A DNA stretch of 6,708 nucleotides from an uncultured Erysipelotrichaceae bacterium (GTDB lineage Bacteria > Bacillota_I > Bacilli_A > Erysipelotrichales > Erysipelotrichaceae), in the NCBI GenBank assembly GCA_902795525.1, contig CADBLN010000064.1, positions 1 through 6,708 on the forward strand, written 5' to 3'. Below, piece by piece: positions 1 to 5,523 of this stretch (within the stretch, counting starts at the first letter, position 1; the number at the start of each line of letters is the position of its first letter). Both the position numbers and the translations under genes were made by a program. The notes below the pieces were generated by a model. That model was not told the DNA's origin and did no database searches. It worked only from the letters and a program-made list of their open reading frames with translations.

Positions 1-489
1 ACTGCTGTTTCCAAAGCGGTCGGTTACACTTACATTAATATCATAGTCGCCAACTTTGTAGGTGTTAACTACACCACTATAGGTGATTTTTTCACTGACA
101 TCTCCATCTCTTTCATCAACGGCACTGGCATAATCTTTTATCGTAAACTTGCTCCCCTGTTTAATAGTTATTGTATCATCTACAATCAAAACTGGAGCAT
201 CATTATCTGCGACAAAAAACTCAAAGCGCTTCTCAATACTTTTTTTCCCATCTTTACTGCTGATAATATAGTCAATGTAATAACTTCCAGGGATGGAAGA
301 GTTAACAGTATTCTCTTTAACGAGGAAGCTCAAGCCTACATTTTCTACATCCACAATCAAAGTCAAAGGATCAAACACTTCATCTCGTTTGATTGTTGTC
401 GTTACTTGAGTAACAACAGGATCAAATTCCGTGTTACATCCAACTAACATAGCTAAACACAATGTAATAACAACTATGACCTTGCGCAT
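1..489 (-). CDS. Lipoprotein with tandem bacterial Ig-like domains (partial, C-terminus off the left edge)
   Basis: This reading frame stays open for 163 codons from an ATG at 489 to the left edge, with no stop, so the gene continues outside the window. The N-terminus (MRKVIVVITLCLAMLVGC) is a lipoprotein signal peptide: two basic residues, a hydrophobic core, and the lipobox L15-V16-G17-C18. Cys18 is the predicted lipidated residue, so the mature protein should be anchored on the outer face of the membrane. Residues about 22-95 and 96 onward look like two beta-rich Ig-like units of the DUF5011/bacterial Ig type. The second begins after D97-A98-P99, carries the typical D-x-x-D-G-D stretch (residues 125-130), and ends with V-G-D-Y-x-I-x-V-S-V-T-D-R-F-G-N. 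Such domains occur in surface proteins that bind carbohydrate or protein, or act as spacers; the effector part, if any, is off the edge. GAGGT lies six bases before the ATG and supports this start. Substrate and function are unknown. Confidence 0.85.
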   Translation of the reverse strand, partial: MRKVIVVITLCLAMLVGCNTEFDPVVTQVTTTIKRDEVFDPLTLIVDVENVGLSFLVKENTVNSSIPGSYYIDYIISSKDGKKSIEKRFEFFVADNDAPVLIVDDTITIKQGSKFTIKDYASAVDERDGDVSEKITYSGVVNTYKVGDYDINVSVTDRFGNSS

Positions 490-507
490 TTTTACCTCAT
501 TGCTGCA

Positions 508-536
508 TTTTCAATTATGCACAAATATATTATAAT
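508..536 (+). promoter_or_regulatory. Candidate sigma-A promoter for the acidic RraB-like gene, overlapping a divergent -10
   Basis: On the plus strand, TTTTCA (508-513, 4/6 match to a -35 box), a 17-base spacer and a perfect TATAAT (531-536) would start transcription near 543 and give a leader of about 37 bases before the ATG at 580. The -10 sits in a perfect 10-base palindrome, TATTATAATA (528-537), so the minus strand also reads TATAAT (534-529) and could serve the lipoprotein gene. The minus-strand -35 is poor (best TAGTGA at 18 bases). No repressor site is evident. Confidence 0.5.
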
Positions 537-579
537 ACATTTGACATAGATTTCACTACATAAGTAGAAAGAGGCGACT

Positions 580-1869
580 ATGAAAAAATTTATAAGACGA
601 GCAGTTTTCGTTGCTGCTGCAGCCAGTGCTGTTATTGCTTATTTAAAATCAAAATTAGAACAAGAAGAAGATGTTGATATGATTATCATTGAGCCTGATG
701 AACCTGTATGGGAAGAAATTAGAGTTGAAAAGGCTGATGATGAGAATCCTATTGAAGAGATCAATGATATTGATACGAATGTATTAGAAAGTGTTAATAA
801 AGCTATAGAGGATGTCCATGAGATAGTTGAACCTTCTCACTTGGAAATACCAATTGAGTTCAATGAATCTGAAGATGATGTTGTAGTAGATGATGTCCCA
901 GAAGAAACTCTCGCTGAAGTTGAACAGACTAAAGTAATTGTTAACGAAGCAAACCATGAAATCGAAGAGATAGTTAAAGATGTCATTTCAGCCTCTCAAA
1001 CTTCAGATATAACTGATGAAGAAGAGTTTAAAGAAGTTGCTGTTCAAGAAGTTGAAGAACAACAAGAGGCATTAGACCTTAGCGAAAAGGTCTTTGAAGA
1101 AAATCTGGATAACATCATTGATGAAGTTATTGAAACAACCATGCAAATGAATGTCGTTGATGATGTAAATGAGGATTTGAATCAATTAACTCAAGAGGTT
1201 ATAGAACTTAGCGAACAAGACTATGAAGACGATTCAATCCCGTTTGATTCACAAGAATATGACATTAACGAACTAAATGAATTATTCAATGAAGAGAATC
1301 AAATCCGCAATGTTTTTAATGAAGAAACACAAAACCTATTTAACGAAATCTCTAATTCGTCTGTAGGAAACATTGAAGTTCAAGATACTAGTAACGAAAC
1401 AATTGAAGATGTTGAAGCTTCAATAATTGAAGTAGAGCTGGAAGATACCCTGGTTGACCTACAACCAATCACTGAAAGTGAAATGGCAGAAGAAGAAGTC
1501 AAGCAGGAGCCACAACAGCCACTTATTGCAGAAGACAATCCTTTCCCTCATTTATCGGAGAAACGTATTGACGCCATTAAGAATCAGGTAAATTCAATGA
1601 TGGAAGCATTAGGGGAAGCGGATGAATTATATTTAAAACACTATGCAGTCTTCAAAACTAAACATGACCATTATAGATATGAATCAGTTGCCGAAATACT
1701 AGGCTATGAAATAACTGAACTAAATGAGAACAATGAGGCTTTCCTATATAAAACATCATCAGGCGAAAAAGATTCCATACTGCATGAAATCTTGACCCTA
1801 GCTGATACCTTAAAAGCTTATAATGCTAGCTACAAAGGTTGGAAAGTCATCGACAACAAAACAAAATGA
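580..1869 (+). CDS. Membrane-anchored acidic protein with a C-terminal RraB-like domain
   Basis: This protein has 429 residues in three parts. Residues 1-25 have a basic start (K2, K3, R6, R7) and one short hydrophobic stretch (about 8-22), giving either a membrane anchor or an uncleaved signal. Residues about 26-320 are extremely acidic: by hand count 98 Asp/Glu against 9 Lys/Arg, with no Cys, so this part is probably extended or disordered. It includes three spaced F-N-E motifs (about 236-257). Residues about 328-424 look folded and match RraB, the protein regulator of RNase E known from E. coli. The matching elements are D348-E-L-Y351, then L374-G-Y-E-I-T379, then T-L-A (406-408) followed by Y418-K-G-W421, in the same order and spacing as D-x-L-Y, LGYE-x-T and TLA...YDGW in RraB. 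E. coli RraB is about 140 residues and has no membrane anchor. AAAGAGG five bases before the ATG supports the start. If the anchor is N-in, the acidic part would face outside, which does not fit an RNase partner; topology is unresolved. The gene is flanked by a divergent lipoprotein gene and a convergent marR. The RraB call comes from motif recall, not a search. Confidence 0.8.
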   Translation: MKKFIRRAVFVAAAASAVIAYLKSKLEQEEDVDMIIIEPDEPVWEEIRVEKADDENPIEEINDIDTNVLESVNKAIEDVHEIVEPSHLEIPIEFNESEDDVVVDDVPEETLAEVEQTKVIVNEANHEIEEIVKDVISASQTSDITDEEEFKEVAVQEVEEQQEALDLSEKVFEENLDNIIDEVIETTMQMNVVDDVNEDLNQLTQEVIELSEQDYEDDSIPFDSQEYDINELNELFNEENQIRNVFNEETQNLFNEISNSSVGNIEVQDTSNETIEDVEASIIEVELEDTLVDLQPITESEMAEEEVKQEPQQPLIAEDNPFPHLSEKRIDAIKNQVNSMMEALGEADELYLKHYAVFKTKHDHYRYESVAEILGYEITELNENNEAFLYKTSSGEKDSILHEILTLADTLKAYNASYKGWKVIDNKTK

Positions 1870-1895
1870 AGTCAGGACATCATATCCTGACTTTT
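1869..1895. terminator. Bidirectional hairpin terminator between the acidic-protein gene and marR
   Basis: AAGTCAGGA (1869-1877) pairs perfectly with TCCTGACTT (1885-1893) around a 7-base loop. On the plus strand it is followed by a short T-rich stretch (CTTTTAT). On the minus strand it is followed by TTCATTTTGTTTTG. It begins at the last base of the upstream stop codon and ends next to the marR stop, so the whole 24-base convergent gap is terminator. Confidence 0.8.
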
Positions 1896-2508
1896 ATACT
1901 ATCCTGCTTTTTCTTACATCTTCCTCATCATCATCTTTTTCAAATGGCATTTTTTTTGCTTCCATGCGTGGTCTTCTAAAAATTCCATAGTTATGATGGT
2001 GAGATTCCATGTCTTCTTCAAAAGGCATGTTCCTTACTTCCATCCTTGGGCGGTGAAAACGTGGTGGCATCTTAAAATCAAAAACATCTATTTTAGATTC
2101 AGGTGTATTAGTTATAACCTTGTCCAATAGTTCACCAAGTGATTCTTTTTCTTTCTCATCTAAACAATCAAAAATATCACTAGTGTATGTTTCATCATTT
2201 AGCTTTTCTGCCTGTCTTTTTCCAGCTTCGGTTAGATATAGCCTGTTAACACGGCTATCCTTTTCATCAGCTTTTCTTTCCAACCAACCATTCTTCTCAA
2301 GTTTAGATACAATCTCACCACTTGATTGAGGTCTGATACCCAATATGTATGCCAGCTGTCGCTGTGATAAGCCATTATTTAGATTCAGTATGGAAAGAGC
2401 CCTATTTTGAGTACTAGGTAAATTTCCTTCAGCTTTTCTGCCTCTTCTCCTCAATAATACAGAAACCCTTCTAAAGCTATCGTGTAAACTTTCATTCTTT
2501 TCTTTCAT
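1894..2508 (-). CDS. MarR-family winged-helix transcriptional regulator with a repeated His-containing C-terminal tail
   Basis: This is a 204-residue DNA-binding repressor or activator of the MarR type, expected to act as a cytoplasmic dimer. The winged helix-turn-helix covers residues about 34-97: L47-S-Q-R-Q-L-A-Y-I-L-G begins the helix-turn-helix, I66 to W75 carries the recognition-helix end, and the wing holds the family D84-S-R86 motif before L-T-E-A-G-K (92-97). A dimerisation helix follows (about 98-133). Typical MarR proteins end near residue 145. Here a 60-residue tail continues, made largely of two 26-residue tandem repeats (150-175 and 176-201) with the core R-P-R-M-E-x-x-x-M-P-F-E-x-D. 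The first copy includes H170-H-H172. There is a single Cys, C115. The start is secure: AAAGGAGGTGA (2525-2515) lies 6 bases before the ATG. It is divergent from the ABC-F gene and probably autoregulated through the palindrome at 2529-2540. The inducer is unknown. Confidence 0.92.
   Translation of the reverse strand: MKEKNESLHDSFRRVSVLLRRRGRKAEGNLPSTQNRALSILNLNNGLSQRQLAYILGIRPQSSGEIVSKLEKNGWLERKADEKDSRVNRLYLTEAGKRQAEKLNDETYTSDIFDCLDEKEKESLGELLDKVITNTPESKIDVFDFKMPPRFHRPRMEVRNMPFEEDMESHHHNYGIFRRPRMEAKKMPFEKDDDEEDVRKSRIV
1933..2055 (-). repeat. Intragenic 78-base tandem duplication encoding the MarR tail repeat
   Basis: The cores of two imperfect copies lie 78 bases apart, at 2055-2011 and 1977-1933, and encode HRPRMEVRNMPFEED and RRPRMEAKKMPFEKD. 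Across the aligned 17-residue stretch beginning at residues 150 and 176, 11 positions are identical. The DNA has diverged visibly, so the duplication is not recent, while the protein core is kept, which suggests selection. Confidence 0.75.
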
Positions 2509-2528
2509 ATCTCTTCACCTCCTTTTTG

Positions 2529-2540
2529 TAAGGTACCTTA
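2529..2540. promoter_or_regulatory. Candidate MarR operator, 12-base perfect palindrome
   Basis: TAAGGTACCTTA is its own reverse complement. On the marR strand it begins immediately after the -10 box TACAAT and covers the expected transcription start, where a bound dimer would block initiation. MarR proteins bind short palindromes of this kind and often repress their own gene. Binding by this particular MarR is inferred from position only. Confidence 0.7.
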
Positions 2541-2569
2541 ATTGTATAATGTGTCTTTTCTTTTGTCAA
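2541..2569 (-). promoter_or_regulatory. marR promoter, near-consensus sigma-A
   Basis: Reading the minus strand, TTGACA (2569-2564, perfect -35), a 17-base spacer and TACAAT (2546-2541, 5/6 match to the -10 box) form a strong housekeeping promoter. Transcription would begin near 2534, inside the adjacent palindrome, and leave a leader of about 25 bases carrying the strong ribosome-binding site. Such a strong promoter is consistent with a gene normally held down by its own product. Confidence 0.85.
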
Positions 2570-2588
2570 TCATTTCATCTATTTAATA

Positions 2589-2597
2589 TGGTATCAT
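2589..2597 (+). promoter_or_regulatory. Candidate extended -10 promoter for the ABC-F gene
   Basis: TGGTATCAT is an extended -10 (TG, one base, then TATCAT, 5/6 match). It would start transcription near 2604, just before the ribosome-binding site GAGGGTGAT (2608-2616) of the gene starting at 2623. There is no good -35 at 16-18 bases. Alternatives are TTGTCA (2563-2568) with TATGGT (2587-2592) at 18 bases, or TATAAT (2545-2550) with a weak -35. In the last case the palindrome at 2529-2540 would lie in the spacer and MarR could repress both genes. Which one is used cannot be decided here. Confidence 0.4.
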
Positions 2598-2622
2598 TGA
2601 TATAAAAGAGGGTGATTTTTTC

Positions 2623-4146
2623 ATGATTATTAATAATCTAACAATCTCAACCTTGAAAGGAAGAGTCTTACTTAAGGACTTTAGTTTTACCTTGAATGAT
2701 AACGACAAAATAGCTCTAATTGGTGAAGAAGGTAATGGTAAAAGCACATTGCTTAAGCTTTTAGCTGGCCAAGACTTGTCTGAATATATAAACTACTCAG
2801 GAAGTATTAATACTGCCAATGAAATCATTGGCTATTTACCACAACAACTGTCACCAAATCAACTGCAACAAACTCCGTTTGAATTCTTATCTAACAATGA
2901 TGAGTATGATATTTATAATAATTATGCTCAAGTTATTGATACATTAAACTCAGTTAATCTGGACTTATCTCTTATTGAACAAAAGCGTCCTTTAATTACC
3001 CTAAGCGGTGGTGAAAGGGTTAAGCTTGCTATGTGCAAGATTATATTACAAGGACCAGATATTTTATTGTTAGATGAGCCTACCAACGACCTTGATCTAG
3101 AAACACTAATTTGGTTGGAAGAATTTATCAAACAATCAACCCTTCCAATCATTTTTATCTCTCATGATGACACCCTGTTAGAGGAATGTAGTAATGGTAT
3201 TCTTCATTTAGAACAATTAAAGCGAAAACAAGAACCTGTACTTACATATAGTGGGGTTGGTTATGGCGAATACTTACAGCGGCGAATGCAGAATATAGAA
3301 AGAACAAACATGATTGCGGCTAAGGAAAAAAGCCAACTGGCAAAACAATTAGAAAAATATCGCCAGATTTATCAAAAAGTTGACTACCAACAAAAAACAA
3401 TCACTAGACAAGATCCCCATGGTGGTCAACTTCTTAAGAAAAAGATGCACGCAGTAAAAGCATTAGGGAGAAAACTGGAAGAGAAAGAAAACAATCTAAC
3501 TCAAAAAATTGAGCCAGAAGAAGCGATAAACATTTATTTTGATGAAATTAAAGTAAACCCTAAAAAGGTTATCATTGATTTTCATCTAGATAATCTGATG
3601 GTTGCGGAAAAGAAGCTTTCATCAAATATCAACTTGTTTGTTTCAGGTAAAGACAAAATAGCAATTATCGGAAAGAATGGTTGCGGAAAGTCTACATTGT
3701 TAAAAATGATTCATGAACAGTTAAAAAACCGTGATGACATATCCCTTGGTTATATGCCACAAAACTATGAAGAAGTCATGAATTATTCGCTCAACCCTGT
3801 TGATTTCTTAAAGATAACAGGGACCAAAGATGAAACTGTTACCATTCGTAATTATTTAGGAGCTTTGAAATTTACTAGTGAAGAAATGAATCATTCTATC
3901 TCAGCTCTATCAGAAGGACAAAAATGCAAAATCTTACTACTGAGTTTGATTCTAAATAAGTGTAATGTCCTATTGCTCGATGAACCAACACGTAATTTAT
4001 CTCCTCTCTCTAACCCTCAGGTAAGACAGATGCTGATTAATTATGGAGGGGCAATAATCACAGTAACCCACGATCGAAAGTTCATTAATGAGGTATGCAC
4101 AAAAGTCTACCAGCTAAGCGAAACTACGCTTTCGCAAATTGAATAA
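2623..4146 (+). CDS. ABC-F family ATPase (ribosome-associated, not a transporter)
   Basis: This 507-residue protein has two ATP-binding cassettes and no membrane segment, the hallmark of ABC-F proteins, which enter the ribosomal E site to rescue stalled ribosomes or dislodge antibiotics. Cassette 1: Walker A G34-E-E-G-N-G-K-S-T42, signature L127-S-G-G-E131, Walker B with D151-E152 followed by PTNDLD, and switch H181. Residues about 195-310 form the charged, helical inter-domain linker that in this family reaches toward the P-site tRNA; it includes D264-P-H-G-G. Cassette 2: Walker A G350-K-N-G-C-G-K-S-T358, signature L429-S-E-G-Q433, Walker B with D453-E454, then PTRNLSPLS in place of the usual PTNHLD, and H483. 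Both catalytic glutamates are present, so it should hydrolyse ATP. The start is supported by GAGGGTGAT about 6 bases upstream. It is divergent from marR and ends 11 bases before a convergent hydrolase gene. An antibiotic-resistance role is possible, given the lone MarR partner, but the sequence does not show which drug, if any. General translation-factor roles are equally open. Confidence 0.92.
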   Translation: MIINNLTISTLKGRVLLKDFSFTLNDNDKIALIGEEGNGKSTLLKLLAGQDLSEYINYSGSINTANEIIGYLPQQLSPNQLQQTPFEFLSNNDEYDIYNNYAQVIDTLNSVNLDLSLIEQKRPLITLSGGERVKLAMCKIILQGPDILLLDEPTNDLDLETLIWLEEFIKQSTLPIIFISHDDTLLEECSNGILHLEQLKRKQEPVLTYSGVGYGEYLQRRMQNIERTNMIAAKEKSQLAKQLEKYRQIYQKVDYQQKTITRQDPHGGQLLKKKMHAVKALGRKLEEKENNLTQKIEPEEAINIYFDEIKVNPKKVIIDFHLDNLMVAEKKLSSNINLFVSGKDKIAIIGKNGCGKSTLLKMIHEQLKNRDDISLGYMPQNYEEVMNYSLNPVDFLKITGTKDETVTIRNYLGALKFTSEEMNHSISALSEGQKCKILLLSLILNKCNVLLLDEPTRNLSPLSNPQVRQMLINYGGAIITVTHDRKFINEVCTKVYQLSETTLSQIE

Positions 4147-4175
4147 AAGATGCAAAATCACTTTGCATCTTTATT
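4146..4175. terminator. Bidirectional hairpin terminator shared by the ABC-F and hydrolase genes
   Basis: AAAGATGCAAA (4146-4156) pairs perfectly with TTTGCATCTTT (4162-4172) around the 5-base loop ATCAC. On the plus strand TTTATTAATTT follows; on the minus strand TTTTATTCAATTTG follows. The hydrolase stop codon (4160-4158) lies mainly in the loop and its last three codons are in the stem, so one structure ends both transcripts. Confidence 0.85.
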
Positions 4176-5078
4176 AATTTGTACATCCTGCCAATTTGGA
4201 TTATATTCAATTTCTGGTTCTTCTCCAATAAAGGCTTTTGCTGCACCTTTATCTCCCATTAAGGTGTATCTAAACCAAGCTGTCATATAAGCATCCGCAA
4301 CCACTACCATATCATCATGGTCAGCATCTACCCTACGTGCCATCACTTTAAAAACAGAGTCTGAAATGTCATTGTAATGGGCTTGAAGTTCAGACAGTGG
4401 TTTTATTATTTCATCTTCTACTCCCACGCTAGCAACCAAGAAATATGGGATTTTGACACCGCTGACATCATAATTCCAATGCAAGTCATACGCAATGTTT
4501 TCAGAAGTAGTGCTTAAGGTAAACAAGCTTTTTAAATGATGACCTTGTTTTGAGGTAACTGCATTAATAGCACCGATGCCACCTTCTCCATGTCCTGCAA
4601 TTCCTATCTTGCTTAAATCAACTTTTTTGTAGAAAACAGATTTTGGATTACTGTTTTCTTCAATTATATATAACAATGTTTGAATGGCACTATCACCACT
4701 GGCGGTATTACCATCTTCATTGCCTATAACAATAAAACCCCAGCTAGCCAAGTGCTTGAAAATAGGCTTAAATCTCTTAGCCGATTCCAAAACACCATTA
4801 ACCATGACAACAACTGGATAACTCTGATAATCAGTTTCCAATTCCTTTGGATAGAATATTACATATTTTTTTAAATGTTTATTTGCCTTAACTTCTTTAT
4901 GTTCAACTTCACTTTTACCCATGACTCTATATGTTGATTCAACAATTTTAGTTGACTCGTATTTGTTGTAATAATCATTAGGTAAATTCTGCTTTGCAGT
5001 TGCATAAGCAAAAATTCCACCTCCAAGAAGTAGAACAACAATTAGTATAATTAGAATTGTTTTCATCATTTTGCTCAT
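4158..5078 (-). CDS. Membrane-anchored alpha/beta-hydrolase-fold protein, nucleophile serine replaced by glycine
   Basis: With the start at 5078 the protein has 306 residues: a membrane anchor (about 6-25, K6-T-I-L-I-I-L-I-V-V then leucines and glycines) and an extracytoplasmic alpha/beta-hydrolase domain of the chlorophyllase/dienelactone-hydrolase/PET-hydrolase-like type. Visible landmarks are the strand and oxyanion region Y87-P-V-V-V-M-V-N-G95, the helix W113-G-F-I-V-I, the nucleophile elbow at 160-167, a possible acid at D222 (G-V-E-D-E), and a catalytic-position H254 in D-A-D-H-D-D-M. The C-terminal T-A-W-F-R-Y-T-L-M-G-D (267-276) is typical of this family. The elbow reads G162-H-G-E-G166 where a hydrolase has G-H-S-x-G: the serine is missing. 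The open frame extends upstream to 5183 but crosses the rplQ terminator and overlaps rplQ, so I reject those 35 codons. No clear ribosome-binding site precedes 5078, 5069 or 5066, all in-frame ATGs, so the exact start is uncertain. It may be a pseudoenzyme or binding protein; the ligand is unknown. Confidence 0.8.
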   Translation of the reverse strand: MSKMMKTILIILIVVLLLGGGIFAYATAKQNLPNDYYNKYESTKIVESTYRVMGKSEVEHKEVKANKHLKKYVIFYPKELETDYQSYPVVVMVNGVLESAKRFKPIFKHLASWGFIVIGNEDGNTASGDSAIQTLLYIIEENSNPKSVFYKKVDLSKIGIAGHGEGGIGAINAVTSKQGHHLKSLFTLSTTSENIAYDLHWNYDVSGVKIPYFLVASVGVEDEIIKPLSELQAHYNDISDSVFKVMARRVDADHDDMVVVADAYMTAWFRYTLMGDKGAAKAFIGEEPEIEYNPNWQDVQINKDAK

Positions 5079-5086
5079 ATATGGAT

Positions 5087-5115
5087 ATTTTACAGAAAAT
5101 TGCACTTTATGGCAA
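5087..5115 (-). promoter_or_regulatory. Candidate sigma-A promoter for the hydrolase gene
   Basis: On the minus strand TTGCCA (5115-5110, 5/6 match to -35), exactly 17 bases, then TAAAAT (5092-5087, 5/6 match to -10). The expected start is near 5080-5082, only 2-4 bases before the ATG at 5078, so the transcript would be almost leaderless or begin translation at the downstream ATGs (5069 or 5066). The -35 lies directly after the rplQ terminator, so the hydrolase gene can be expressed independently of the ribosomal operon. Confidence 0.6.
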
Positions 5116-5116
5116 A

Positions 5117-5140
5117 TTAAAACCTCCTTACGGAGGTTTT
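5117..5140 (-). terminator. Terminator of the rpsK-rpoA-rplQ operon
   Basis: AAAACCTCC and GGAGGTTTT (5119-5127 with 5132-5140) form a perfect 9-base-pair stem with a 4-base loop, beginning 2 bases after the rplQ stop codon. On the minus strand the stem ends in TTTT followed by AATTT, giving a U-rich tail. The uncommon feature is how tightly the next promoter follows it. Confidence 0.85.
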
Positions 5141-5142
5141 GA

Positions 5143-5505
5143 CTATTTAACAAATTCGATATAAGCCATAGGAGCTGCATCACCGCGTCTTACGCCTGTT
5201 TTAACAACTCTTGTGTAACCACCATTACGTTTTTCGTAACGTGGACCGATTTCATCGAATAATTTTTGAACAGCTGTCTTGTCTGTGCCAGCAACTTTAA
5301 CATCACGCACATATGCCAAGACTTGTCTACGAGCAGCTAAGTCACCTTTTTTAGCCAAAGTAACTAATTCATCAACAACAGTTCTAAGTTCTAAAGCCTT
5401 CTTTTCGGTAGTTTCAACTTTTTCATGTACAATAACATCTGTTGCTAAATTACGTAGCAATGCTTTACGATGATCAGCTGTACGTCCTAATTTACGATTG
5501 CGCAT
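5143..5505 (-). CDS. rplQ: 50S ribosomal protein L17
   Basis: This is the large-subunit ribosomal protein L17, 120 residues, the usual length for bacterial L17. It binds 23S rRNA near the exit-tunnel side of the 50S subunit. Recognisable stretches are the N-terminal M-R-N-R-K-L-G-R-T-A-D-H-R-K-A-L-L-R-N-L, then T-T-E-K-K-A-L-E-L-R, R-Y-x-x-R-N-G-G-Y-T-R and the conserved end A-P-M-A-Y-I-E-F-V. AGGAGG lies 8 bases before the ATG. The start follows the rpoA stop by 18 bases with no promoter between, so it is co-transcribed with rpoA and rpsK. It is the last gene of the operon: a strong hairpin begins 2 bases after its stop. In Bacillus and many relatives the ecfA transporter genes follow rplQ; they are absent here. 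Confidence 0.98.
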   Translation of the reverse strand: MRNRKLGRTADHRKALLRNLATDVIVHEKVETTEKKALELRTVVDELVTLAKKGDLAARRQVLAYVRDVKVAGTDKTAVQKLFDEIGPRYEKRNGGYTRVVKTGVRRGDAAPMAYIEFVK

Positions 5506-5523
5506 TTAGTTATCCTCCTAATC

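Noticed and set aside
541..546. A perfect TTGACA on the plus strand between the lipoprotein and acidic-protein genes
   Set aside because: No -10 box lies 16-18 bases downstream; the nearest candidate (TACATA, 557-562) is only 10 bases away.
2120..2329. Plus-strand open frame opposite marR, and similar frames opposite the ABC-F, hydrolase, rplQ and rpoA genes
   Set aside because: They lie wholly within well-supported genes, lack ribosome-binding sites, and have Ser-rich or otherwise atypical composition expected from antisense reading.
2549..2605. An 18-codon plus-strand open frame before the ABC-F gene, considered as an attenuation leader peptide
   Set aside because: It has no ribosome-binding site, its ATG lies inside a possible -10 box, and no competing hairpins are visible around it. 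Leader peptides do control some ABC-F resistance genes, but the sequence gives no support here.
5079..5183. Thirty-five extra N-terminal codons of the hydrolase frame, reaching into rplQ
   Set aside because: They cross the operon terminator and the promoter and overlap the end of rplQ in another frame. The hydrophobic anchor expected at the N-terminus begins only after the ATG at 5078.
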